Assembly: GCF_019312585.1 (NCBI RefSeq)
Contig: NZ_JAHWDP010000001.1
Coordinates: forward strand, 682,001 to 746,000
Direction of reading: 5' to 3'
From: Halomarinibacterium sedimenti
GTDB taxonomy: Bacteria; Bacteroidota; Bacteroidia; Flavobacteriales; Flavobacteriaceae
DNA: 64,000 nucleotides
Shown here piece after piece: positions 26,028 to 33,249 of the stretch. The stretch's first letter is position 1. The number at the start of each line of letters is the position of its first letter. The translations under genes and the position numbers were made by a program. The notes below the pieces were generated by a model, which saw only the letters and a program-made list of their open reading frames with translations, was not told where the DNA came from and did not search any database.

Positions 26028-26810
26028 ATGAAAAACGTTCCCCATATTTTCTTCTTTATTTTTATGATAACAATAGGGTGTAAATCCTATTCTCAAATAT
26101 CTGAAGCTAGTGTTCAAAATTGCGAAGCATCTTCAGTAAAACAAAATAAAAATGCGCTTTGGGCGTGCTATATCGCTACCCAACAAATGGATTCGCTGGC
26201 AACGCTCTACACCAACAATGCTGTTAAAGTAAGAAGCACAGGAGAAGTTTTTGAAATTGCCGATGCCATTGAACACTATTATTCAAAAAAGGAAGTAAGC
26301 ATCACCTCCATAGAAACGCTCTATAAAACGCAAGCCAATAGTGTGTACGATTATGAAATGGGCACATTTACTTTAGAAAATGGGGATACCTATAAACATG
26401 TGATTATACGGAACACCCAAGCTTCCAATAAACGCGAATTTGAGAGTATTGCAAAAGCCGAAAACAACCTCCCCATAGACCCACAAATTGAAGTACGCAG
26501 AAACCAATGGATTGCGTTGTGCAATGCGCACGATGCCTTGGCGTTGGTTTCAGAATTATATGCAATTAACACCGTGTATTACAATCATAAGCCTGTGGTG
26601 GTGGGTGTGGATGCTGTGGCAAAAGAATACGGGTATATGAACAACCCACAATACACCCTCTCCCTTAGCCCGCTTCATCTAGAAATGGTGACCCCCACCC
26701 TCGCTTTTGAGATAGGGCAATGCAGCGGCAGCTACAACGGTAAATACATTATTATCTGGCAAAAAGATTCTCAAGGTACTTGGAAGGTGTTGGTAGATTC
26801 TAACATATAA
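26028..26810 (+). CDS. Exported protein with two NTF2/SnoaL-like domains
   Basis: A 260-residue exported protein; MKNVPHIFFFIFMITIGC suggests a lipobox (TIGC). Two similar cone-shaped NTF2-like (DUF4440/SnoaL) modules are visible. The first has LWACYIATQQMDSLATLYTNNAVKV (split here across residues about 43-70) and the second has IALCNAHDALALVSELY and VYYNHKPVVVG (about residues 165-195). Each ends in a strand with a polar terminus (IIWQKDSQGTWKVL). Proteins like this are described only as nuclear transport factor 2 family; no catalytic residues are certain. It follows the PD40 gene by 12 bp. Confidence 0.7.
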   Translation: MKNVPHIFFFIFMITIGCKSYSQISEASVQNCEASSVKQNKNALWACYIATQQMDSLATLYTNNAVKVRSTGEVFEIADAIEHYYSKKEVSITSIETLYKTQANSVYDYEMGTFTLENGDTYKHVIIRNTQASNKREFESIAKAENNLPIDPQIEVRRNQWIALCNAHDALALVSELYAINTVYYNHKPVVVGVDAVAKEYGYMNNPQYTLSLSPLHLEMVTPTLAFEIGQCSGSYNGKYIIIWQKDSQGTWKVLVDSNI

Positions 26811-26862
26811 AGAAGAACTCTATACACCTCATTTTTATGACGCTGAAAAACAGTTAATTATG

Positions 26863-26870
26863 TACCTTTG
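26863..26870 (+). promoter_or_regulatory. -7 promoter element for the amidohydrolase lipoprotein gene
   Basis: TACCTTTG is an exact TAnnTTTG match, 22 bp before the ATG at 26893. Confidence 0.55.
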
Positions 26871-26892
26871 AGAAAGGTAAAATTTACAAGCC

Positions 26893-28242
26893 ATGAAAAC
26901 AGTTTTATTACTATTCTTGATGCTACTTACCGCATGTACATCAACACAAGAACCAGAATTCGATTTAATTATTTCTAATGTTAGTATTATTGACGGTACA
27001 GGTGCCGAAATAAAAAACGGACAAAACATTTACATTAAGGGGAATACCATTCATTCTATCAATTCAAATAAAATTAATCAAACCCAAAAAGTGATTGATG
27101 GCACTGGAAAATATGTAATTCCTGGATTGTTTGATTGCCATGTGCATACCAGTGATTTTGAAAATGATTTTCCAAGGTTTATGCATTATGGTGTCACTTC
27201 AGTCTTTATTACAGGTGGGAGTTTGTGTACAAACCAGTACTATGCTGCTATGCGAGATCAAGGCAACCAAGATTCTATTCCTTCTCCTAGAGTTTTTCAC
27301 ACAAGCCAGCATTTTAGCATGGAAGGGCGGCATCCTTCAAAAACATATTCAAGTAGCAACTGGCGCGACGGAGAATCTATATTTTATTTAAGAGACACGC
27401 TTCAAATTGAAACACTTATAAAGCAAGTTTCAAAATATCCCATTGTAGGAATTAAACTAACCATTGAAGATGGTCCAGCCCCTCCCTTTGTAGAACGCAT
27501 GCCCCAAGAATTTATTAATAAGACGGTAAAAGAAGCATCTAAATATAAATTAGAGGTGTTTGCTCATGTAAGTGATAATACAGAATTGGAAATGGCTATT
27601 CAAGGAGGTGTACAAAATCTTGTACATTTTACTGGAGTAAACATAGACCCCAATAACAATGCGCATTTAAACCTTATTCAACAAATTAAAAATAGAAATG
27701 GGTCTTGGGTTACCACGCTTATGATTGACAAATCTTTTCTGTATCCTGTACATCCAGAATGGTTAGAAGCTAAAGAGATGCTTCCTATATACAAGGAAAT
27801 GAAAAATGAACTCACTGAAGAAAGAGTTGAAAGAGCCTCTTTTTATATAGAAATTTTAAAAGAAGAATACAACCTAGAAGAAGGTACGCTTTCAGCTTTT
27901 ATGAAACCTCAAGTAGAAGACATACAGTTTCTTAATGAAATGGGGGTTAATATGGTATTAGGATCGGACACTGGAAATGATTTCAACTTTTGTGGCTATA
28001 GTATTCACGAAGAAATGCAGCTTTTGGAACTTGGGGGAATGAAACCCCTAGACATTATAAAAATGGGCACCCATAATGCCGCAAAAATGCTTAACGTTAT
28101 AGACACCCAAGGTACCATTGAAAAAGGTAAATTTGCAGATATGATTCTACTAGATAAAAATCCTTTAAATACTATAAAAAATACACTCTCTATTAATACA
28201 GTTGTAAAAAATGGGAAAATACAAAAGCGAATTACCTACTAG
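26893..28242 (+). CDS. Amidohydrolase family lipoprotein (imidazolonepropionase-like)
   Basis: A 449-residue predicted lipoprotein (lipobox LTAC in MKTVLLLFLMLLTACTST) with a metal-dependent TIM-barrel hydrolase of the amidohydrolase superfamily. Signature residues are the first strand HxH (FDCHVHTSDF), a probable His ligand in EVFAHVSDNTELE and LVHFTG, and the late Asp in VLGSDTGNDF. The C-terminal GTIEKGKFADMILLDKNPL returns to the small beta domain. This matches the prolidase/imidazolonepropionase-like group found outside the cytoplasm in Bacteroidota. The substrate, a dipeptide or cyclic amide, cannot be told. Confidence 0.85.
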   Translation: MKTVLLLFLMLLTACTSTQEPEFDLIISNVSIIDGTGAEIKNGQNIYIKGNTIHSINSNKINQTQKVIDGTGKYVIPGLFDCHVHTSDFENDFPRFMHYGVTSVFITGGSLCTNQYYAAMRDQGNQDSIPSPRVFHTSQHFSMEGRHPSKTYSSSNWRDGESIFYLRDTLQIETLIKQVSKYPIVGIKLTIEDGPAPPFVERMPQEFINKTVKEASKYKLEVFAHVSDNTELEMAIQGGVQNLVHFTGVNIDPNNNAHLNLIQQIKNRNGSWVTTLMIDKSFLYPVHPEWLEAKEMLPIYKEMKNELTEERVERASFYIEILKEEYNLEEGTLSAFMKPQVEDIQFLNEMGVNMVLGSDTGNDFNFCGYSIHEEMQLLELGGMKPLDIIKMGTHNAAKMLNVIDTQGTIEKGKFADMILLDKNPLNTIKNTLSINTVVKNGKIQKRITY

Positions 28243-28266
28243 TTTAATATAACGCATCTCACACCT

Positions 28267-29007
28267 ATGTTTAGACACCAAGGCAAAAGCAGAACGCTAC
28301 AGCACAATCTTCGTATTGCCACCGTCTTATCTTTTGTAGCAGGCATTGTAAACGTAGCAGGATTTTTGGCCATACACCAACTCACCACCAACGTCACAGG
28401 CCACTTTGCCCTTTTTATTAATGACGTTTCTAATGTAAAAGTGTGGGAAGGCACCGTGTTTCTTGTCTATATTCTTTCCTTTTTATTAGGTTCCTTTACC
28501 TCTAGTTTTTTAATAGAAAATTATAACAGCACCAAAAAACTCAATGTTTTTGTACTCCCTACCTTACTAGAAGTAGTGCTTTTGGTTTTTGTAGCCTTAG
28601 CCAGCAATTTCTTTTTACAATATTACCCTAATGTTATTGCCTGTGTGTTGCTTTTTGCTATGGGGTTACAAAACTCGTTTGTTACCAAAATTTCGGGCGC
28701 CATTGTGCGTACCACTCACCTTACAGGACTCTTTACAGATTTGGGGATAGAACTCTCGCAGCTCTTTTTCCCAAAAAACCACCCAGACAAAAAACACCTT
28801 ATAGCCACCATAAAATTACGAAGCTATATTATTTGTTTTTTCTTTTTGGGAGGCTTGGTGGGCGGATTTCTCTTTACCAAACTAGAACTAAAGCTCAACA
28901 CCCTACTACTTGCCGCCTTAGTATTACTAGGTAGTTTATTTTACGACGACCTCCGTTTTAGAATGATTAAAACCCGAAGAAAATACCAACAACATAAAAA
29001 TAGGTAA
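28267..29007 (+). CDS. DUF1275 (YoaK-type) membrane protein
   Basis: A 246-residue inner-membrane protein with about six hydrophobic segments. The DUF1275 signature is present: SFVAGIVNVAGFLAIHQLTTNVTGHFA near residues 20-45, split in two segments, and the ALGLQNSFVTKISGAIVRTTHLTG-like stretch near residues 135-160. YoaK/DUF1275 proteins have no firm function. The gene lies 24 bp after the amidohydrolase gene. It is the last ordinary gene before the accessory stretch that begins near 29008, and a terminator hairpin lies 95 bp downstream. Confidence 0.85.
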   Translation: MFRHQGKSRTLQHNLRIATVLSFVAGIVNVAGFLAIHQLTTNVTGHFALFINDVSNVKVWEGTVFLVYILSFLLGSFTSSFLIENYNSTKKLNVFVLPTLLEVVLLVFVALASNFFLQYYPNVIACVLLFAMGLQNSFVTKISGAIVRTTHLTGLFTDLGIELSQLFFPKNHPDKKHLIATIKLRSYIICFFFLGGLVGGFLFTKLELKLNTLLLAALVLLGSLFYDDLRFRMIKTRRKYQQHKNR

Positions 29008-29101
29008 GAAATTTTTACCCTACCCGCAGGAAAAATCCTGATAAAAATCATGGAAGTAAGTAGGACGATCTCCCCACTTAAAAAAACGTCGCTTTTTTTA
29101 C

Positions 29102-29124
29102 GGACACACCGTTGTCCTTTTTTT
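29102..29124 (+). terminator. Terminator downstream of the DUF1275 gene
   Basis: GGACA (29102-29106) and TGTCC (29113-29117) flank a CACCGT loop and are followed by seven T residues. This 574-bp gene-free stretch (29008-29581) holds, in order, this terminator, the phased CTAAT array, a possible coding remnant and a GTTGGC cassette edge. Confidence 0.75.
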
Positions 29125-29136
29125 GTGACTCCCCAA

Positions 29137-29361
29137 AACCTAAAAATTAGGTTCTCACTTAATAAAGTTAAATATCAACCTAATACTATTAAATGATACC
29201 CTAATACCCGTAAGGCTAATTGTTAATACTATTAAATACAAGCCTAATCTATTTTAGGTTTATGATGAATATAATTAAATATAAGACTAATAAACTTAAT
29301 TACTAACCTAATAGCTGTTAGGTTAACTATTAATAAAATTAACAACCAACCTAATAAAAAT
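29137..29361. repeat. Helically phased CTAAT-box array with embedded dyads
   Basis: Seven CTAA(T) boxes in the same orientation start at 29140, 29180, 29201, 29244, 29287, 29308 and 29351, giving steps of 40, 21, 43, 43, 21 and 43 bp. Inverted partners (TTAGG or a variant) start at 29147, 29211, 29254 and 29318, with steps of 64, 43 and 64. Four of the boxes therefore form small dyads such as AACCTAA-TAGCTG-TTAGGTT (29305-29324). Between boxes lies a second conserved element like ATTAAATA. Nearly all steps are multiples of about 21.4 bp, or two DNA turns, so a protein could bind every box on one face. No unique spacers exist, so this is not CRISPR. Confidence 0.7.
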
Positions 29362-29363
29362 GA

Positions 29364-29459
29364 TTACGCTATACTAAACAAAAAAAATACCTACGGCAAG
29401 AAAATAAACTACTTAACGCACAATTAGCCACGCTTAAAGAAGTGATGCGCAAGGGGTAA
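29364..29459 (+). pseudogene. Possible C-terminal remnant of a coiled-coil gene
   Basis: An open stretch of 31 codons follows a stop at 29361 and ends in TAA. The translation (LRYTKQKKYLRQENKLLNAQ, then LATLKEVMRKG) has the heptad-like, Leu- and charge-rich look of a real coiled-coil tail, yet it has no start codon near its beginning. It may be the end of a gene that decayed or was replaced by the CTAAT array. Chance is a fair alternative at this length. Confidence 0.25.
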
Positions 29460-29581
29460 AATTGTTATCTTTGGGATAAGTTGCGGGATAACAGCAACAA
29501 AAAAATTATGATAACCTGACTTATTTACGGGATATCAGTAATAAATGTAACGATATAACAAGTTGGCAAACATAAAAACTT

Positions 29582-30628
29582 ATGCGTATGAAAAAGATAT
29601 TCGTAATATTTCTGCTTATTCATTTTAATTTCGCTGGTGCCCAAATAATTGATGTAATTACCGGAATAACACACCCTAATGAATTTGAATTATCAGGAGA
29701 TGATTTATATTTTGTAGAATACACAGATGGCATAATATCAAAAATAGACGTAAATGATCCAAATCCGCAGCCAGAGTTTATATACGATGTTGGAAATAAT
29801 CTTTATGATATTTTGATTTATCAAAATCGCCTATTTTATACAGTATATAATAACCCAATTATATATGAAATTGATTTAAATGACCCTAATCCTACCCCAA
29901 CACAATTTATGACAGGACTCAATCACCCTGATGGCTTGTTATTAATAGGTACTGAATTGTATATTTCTGAACGATGGGGAGATAAGATTTCGAAAGTAAA
30001 TATCAACGACTCAAACCCAACAATAGAATTGGTTGTGACAGTACAAGACCCCAGAGAATTATGGTTAGATGGAGATATTCTCTATATTATGGCACAAGAT
30101 GGTTCAAAAGTAATGAGTATTAATATTACTGACATAGATCCTACAACAGAATTAGTTACTAATACAGGAGGAATTGCAAGTGATATAATAGTTTATGAAA
30201 ATGATATTTATATTTCTTACATTTTCGAAGATAAAATTTCTAAATACGATCAAACAAATGGATTAGTCACACAAATCGAAGGGATTAATGGTCCGATTGG
30301 AATGATAGTCATTGGAGAAGATTTATATTTCACCCAGTATGATGCCAATAAAATCTCAAAAATTGATATAAATTCTTTACCTATTTCATTAAGTGTTTCT
30401 GAAAATGATTTTGAGAATATTAGTATTTATCCAAATCCTGTATCAACTGATTTAACTATTAATGGTTTAGATAAATCTGTAACAGCCGAAATTTACGATT
30501 TAGAAGGTCGATTAATCAAAATTAGCATTATTAATCCATTAGACAAATTATCTGTTGACGATTTGAACTCTGGCTTTTATCTACTAAAGATAGATGATTA
30601 TAAAGTGGTAAAGTTCATTAAAAAATAA
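29582..30628 (+). CDS. T9SS-secreted beta-propeller protein (SMP-30/NHL-like)
   Basis: A 348-residue exported protein. A signal peptide (MRMKKIFVIFLLIHFNFAGAQ; start either 29582 or the ATG at 29588) precedes a six-bladed-like propeller of about 45-residue repeats with the recurring GDDLYFVEY / ISKIDVNDPNP / GEDLYFTQYD pattern. The C-terminal 75 residues (ISIYPNPVSTDLTINGL to GFYLLKIDDYKVVKFIKK) form a type A T9SS sorting domain, so the protein should be carried through the outer membrane by type IX secretion. The gene stands alone, flanked by a GTTGGC edge (29562-29567) and a GCCAAC palindrome (30645-30773), like a gene cassette. Confidence 0.8.
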   Translation: MRMKKIFVIFLLIHFNFAGAQIIDVITGITHPNEFELSGDDLYFVEYTDGIISKIDVNDPNPQPEFIYDVGNNLYDILIYQNRLFYTVYNNPIIYEIDLNDPNPTPTQFMTGLNHPDGLLLIGTELYISERWGDKISKVNINDSNPTIELVVTVQDPRELWLDGDILYIMAQDGSKVMSINITDIDPTTELVTNTGGIASDIIVYENDIYISYIFEDKISKYDQTNGLVTQIEGINGPIGMIVIGEDLYFTQYDANKISKIDINSLPISLSVSENDFENISIYPNPVSTDLTINGLDKSVTAEIYDLEGRLIKISIINPLDKLSVDDLNSGFYLLKIDDYKVVKFIKK

Positions 30629-30644
30629 TTGTTAATTACGATTT

Positions 30645-30773
30645 GCCAACAATGCCTATAATTCAGCGTGGCAGTTTTTTTCTCCGAAAAAAACGTACTT
30701 TTATGAAAGCTGATTTCACCTCTGAAAATTCCACTGAATTTTTCACGCCGAAATCATAGCCGAAACCGTTGGC
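30645..30773. repeat. attC-like imperfect palindrome between cassette genes (site 1)
   Basis: The left arm starts GCCAAC (30645-30650) and runs to GCGTG (30670); the right arm runs from CACGC (30744) to GTTGGC (30768-30773). Left arm and reverse-complemented right arm share GCCAAC, then (C/G)CTAT(A/G)ATT, then GCGTG, with about four extra bases in the right arm. A perfect inner hairpin of 9 bp (30674-30694) sits in the loop. The layout, inverted GCCAAC/GTTGGC ends with an asymmetric stem and variable loop, recalls integron attC sites, but the ends do not fit GTTRRRY exactly. Confidence 0.6.
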
Positions 30774-30807
30774 ATGCATTGTAAAGCACATTAAAACAAT
30801 TATAGAA

Positions 30808-31242
30808 ATGGCTAAAAATAAAACCACCGAAACGGAAGTAAATGTCTTTGAATTTATTGAATCTTATGTTGACAGCGATCAAAAGAAATCTGATAGTCAT
30901 GAATTAATAAAATTAATGAGTAAATGGACAGGTTTTGAGCCAAAAATGTGGGGACCTACAATTATTGGTTTTGGAAGCTACCACTATAAATATGCTAGTG
31001 GTCATGAAGGAGACGCTCCTTTGCTTGGTTTCTCGCCACGAAAAACACAATTTTCACTCTATGTATATTCTCAAACTGAGAAGAGCAAAAGAGTACTAAA
31101 AGATCTTGGTAAATACAAAATGGGAAAAGCATGCATTTATTTTAAGAAACTCTCTGATATTAATATTTCTGTCGTGGAAAAACTATCTGAAGAAACAATT
31201 AAATATCTGAATGAACATCATGAATGTGCTTTTAGAAATTAA
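30808..31242 (+). CDS. DUF1801 domain-containing protein
   Basis: A 144-residue soluble protein. The ATG at 30808 gives the natural start; an in-frame TTG at 30769 would begin inside the palindrome. The N-terminal part (VFEFIESYVDSDQKKSDSHE) and the central KMWGPTIIGFGSYHYKYASG, together with FSPRKTQFSLYVY, are the DUF1801 (YdhG/FrnE-associated) hallmarks. DUF1801 proteins are small alpha/beta proteins of uncertain function, sometimes linked to iron or stress. The gene is flanked on both sides by attC-like palindromes and has no functional link to its neighbours. Confidence 0.85.
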   Translation: MAKNKTTETEVNVFEFIESYVDSDQKKSDSHELIKLMSKWTGFEPKMWGPTIIGFGSYHYKYASGHEGDAPLLGFSPRKTQFSLYVYSQTEKSKRVLKDLGKYKMGKACIYFKKLSDINISVVEKLSEETIKYLNEHHECAFRN

Positions 31243-31251
31243 CAACGACCA

Positions 31252-31452
31252 GCCAACAACATGTATAGTTTATGCTACGCATGGTTGGTTAAGAGGGCGA
31301 TCGAGATAATATTTGTATATTTCGTTAACGGAAAAATTCGCGTCACTCAGCAGCGCACTTTTTTTTCTATCGGATTTTTCACCTTATCGGCTCATCCTTG
31401 CACAAGGCGCTTCGGCTTAAAATCCGCACGAAACCATACACGAAACGTTAGC
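31252..31452. repeat. attC-like imperfect palindrome between cassette genes (site 2)
   Basis: The left arm GCCAAC...TGTATAGTTTATGC (31252-31275) matches the reverse complement of the right arm (31426-31452, ending GTTAGC), which reads GCTAAC...TGTATGGTTTCGTGC. The right arm is again about three bases longer than the left. It begins 9 bp after the DUF1801 stop and ends 42 bp before the next ATG. The long loop holds no convincing gene; a 71-codon open frame here is an accident of the repeat. Confidence 0.6.
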
Positions 31453-31494
31453 GGTTATAAGAATGCAGGTTTTTAACCTATTATTGAAATTAGA

Positions 31495-32304
31495 ATGAAC
31501 AAAGTTTTAGTAACCGGTGGAACAGGAACTCTTGGTAGAGCAATAGTTAATTTATTAATTCGAAAAGGCTTCCATACAAGTGTTTTGAGCTCATCGAATG
31601 CCCCTGATCTCCCGTATTCGGTTAAAATTTTTAAAGGAAACTTAACAATTAAAGATAGCCTCAAAGAAGCAGTTTCAGGTTCTGATATAATTATACATTG
31701 CGCAACTAATCCACTAAATCCGAACGCTATAGATATTGAGGGCACCAAAAATTTACTATCCCATGTGAACAAATTTCAGCCAAAACATTTAGTTTACATT
31801 TCTATTGTTGGAATTGATAAAAGTTCGTATCCATATTACCAGGCGAAACGTGAAGTTGAAAATATGATCAAAGACTCAAATTTTTCATGGTCAATTTTAA
31901 GAACCACTCAATTTCATGATTTGGTTCTTAATTATTTTCTATTACCTTTTGACAAAGGTGGAGGAACCCCAATTAAAGTGCCAAAGAACTTGCGATTTCA
32001 ATCAATTGACATTATGGATGTAGCAAAAACATTAATTGAAATAGCCACTGGAACTCCGCTAAATTCAACTCTCACAATAGGAGGGCCTGAAATTCTCTCA
32101 ATTGAAGAAATGGGTCGAATTTATTTAAAAGTCTTAAAACGAAATGATGAAATACAATCAGAGTTAATTGAGAATGAATTATATGAAATATTCAGATCAG
32201 GCATAAACTTATATCCATCTCAAGTATCAGGAATTATTAGCTGGGAAGATTATTTAAGAATCAAATTTGAAGAAAAAACAACGGCTAACAACGGCTATCA
32301 GTAA
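31495..32304 (+). CDS. NmrA-like NAD(P)H-binding SDR family protein
   Basis: A 269-residue atypical short-chain dehydrogenase. The Rossmann motif at the start is VTGGTGTLGRAIV (GxxGxxG). The rest follows the NmrA/epimerase-like pattern: HCATNPLNPNAIDIEGTKNLL, SIVGIDKSSYPYYQAKREVE (YxxxK as YYQAK) and SWSILRTTQFHD. It probably binds NAD(P)H; the substrate is unknown. Its last codons (TTANNGYQ and stop) are encoded by the GCTAACAACGGCTATCAGTAA part of the downstream repeat, so the recombination-like site supplies the protein C-terminus. It is flanked by cassette-type sites. Confidence 0.82.
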   Translation: MNKVLVTGGTGTLGRAIVNLLIRKGFHTSVLSSSNAPDLPYSVKIFKGNLTIKDSLKEAVSGSDIIIHCATNPLNPNAIDIEGTKNLLSHVNKFQPKHLVYISIVGIDKSSYPYYQAKREVENMIKDSNFSWSILRTTQFHDLVLNYFLLPFDKGGGTPIKVPKNLRFQSIDIMDVAKTLIEIATGTPLNSTLTIGGPEILSIEEMGRIYLKVLKRNDEIQSELIENELYEIFRSGINLYPSQVSGIISWEDYLRIKFEEKTTANNGYQ

Positions 32305-32395
32305 TTGCTTGCCAATCGCTTCGCTCGTGTCTCGCGGGTTTTTTATTACTACTTCAAATCAATTAATATCCTATCTTTAGACAAACCAACCGCTT
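32293..32395. repeat. Direct repeat copy R1 (half-site plus promoter segment)
   Basis: This 103-bp segment matches R2 (33144-33247) with about a dozen substitutions and one single-base gap. It contains the left half of the cassette-type site (GGCTATCAGTAATTGC, preceded by GCTAAC at 32284), then CGCTTCGCTCGTG, then TTTTTTATTACT and a promoter-like stretch with TATCTTTA. It abuts the GTG start of the DUF6090 gene. No matching GTTAGC right arm is present, unlike at sites 1 and 2. Confidence 0.75.
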
Positions 32396-33109
32396 GTGAT
32401 AAAATTCTTTAGAAAAATTAGACAAAAACTGCTCTCTGAAAACAAGTTTAGTAAATACCTATTGTATGCCATAGGGGAAATTGTGCTTGTGGTTATTGGA
32501 ATTTTAATCGCATTGCAAATAAACAATCTGAACGAGGAAAAAAAGAATAGAGAGTTTGAAAAGGAAATACTTATACAAATTCAAGAAAATATAAATATCG
32601 ATAAACTTGCTTTAAAACATATTGTAAATGACTTTAGTAAAGCCATAACGTCATCTGAAAAAATTCTACAATCAGATGTATCTGATAAAAATAAAGACAG
32701 TATTAAAATATGGCTTGGCAACATCATAATGTTTGATAGGTTTCAGCCTCTAACGAATGCCTATGAGGTAATAAAATCGAAAGGGCTAGATAAAATTTCA
32801 AACAAAAAACTTCGATTTTTACTTGGAAAATATTACGATGACGAAGCTTCGCATATGGTAAAGTCCACTAACGATATTGAATTGACTTTTAATGACCATT
32901 GGCTACCTGTATTATTTGATGAAATGGTTGAGTTCGAATTTAAGAAATCCGTCGAATTAAAAGATTACAAAATATTACTTAGCCCGTCAAAAGCACAGAA
33001 TATTTTAAAACTAAATCGTGACAATCTTGCTTCTGGAATTAATAGACTAAAAAGTGGAATAGCGACAATTGAAAAAATACAGCATTTAATAGAGGATGAA
33101 ATAAAATAA
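32396..33109 (+). CDS. DUF6090 family membrane-anchored protein
   Basis: A 237-residue protein with the flavobacterial DUF6090 opening: MIKFFRKIRQKLLSENKFSK, then a transmembrane helix (YAIGEIVLVVIGILIALQIN) and a long charged, largely helical periplasmic part. Function is unknown. These genes occur singly and in many copies in flavobacteria. The start is GTG at 32396, directly after repeat R1; no ATG fits. It is bracketed by the R1 and R2 direct repeats, so the whole gene could have been gained or lost as one unit and transcribed from the copied promoter. Confidence 0.8.
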   Translation: MIKFFRKIRQKLLSENKFSKYLLYAIGEIVLVVIGILIALQINNLNEEKKNREFEKEILIQIQENINIDKLALKHIVNDFSKAITSSEKILQSDVSDKNKDSIKIWLGNIIMFDRFQPLTNAYEVIKSKGLDKISNKKLRFLLGKYYDDEASHMVKSTNDIELTFNDHWLPVLFDEMVEFEFKKSVELKDYKILLSPSKAQNILKLNRDNLASGINRLKSGIATIEKIQHLIEDEIK

Positions 33110-33143
33110 CGAAAGCCAGCTTGCGGCAGGTATGTGCAACTAT

Positions 33144-33247
33144 GGCTATAAGCCATTGCTACGCCAGTCGCTACGCTCGTGTCTAACGGATTTTTTATTG
33201 CTCCTTCAAATCAATTAATATCCTATCTTTAAACAAACCAACCGCTT
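33144..33247. repeat. Direct repeat copy R2 (half-site plus acyl carrier protein promoter)
   Basis: A 104-bp counterpart of R1, ending 2 bp before the ATG of the acyl carrier protein gene. The right-hand part (CTTCAAATCAATTAATATCC through the TATCTTTA element to AACCAACCGCTT) is nearly identical in both copies and probably contains the original promoter of the acyl carrier protein gene. The left-hand part is the half cassette-type site GGCTATAAGCCATTGC. Confidence 0.75.
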
Positions 33248-33249
33248 TT

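Noticed and set aside
29137-29361. CRISPR array
   Set aside because: The repeated element is only 5-8 bp, there are no unique spacers of constant length, and no cas genes are nearby.
31261-31476. 71-codon open frame in the 31243-31494 intergenic stretch
   Set aside because: It lies inside the attC-like palindrome, has no family resemblance and an unnatural composition; the stretch is explained by the repeat.
29562-33249. Classical class 1-type integron
   Set aside because: No integrase gene or attI is seen in the window, and the site ends (GCCAAC/GTTGGC, GTTAGC) do not follow the GTTRRRY core rule exactly.
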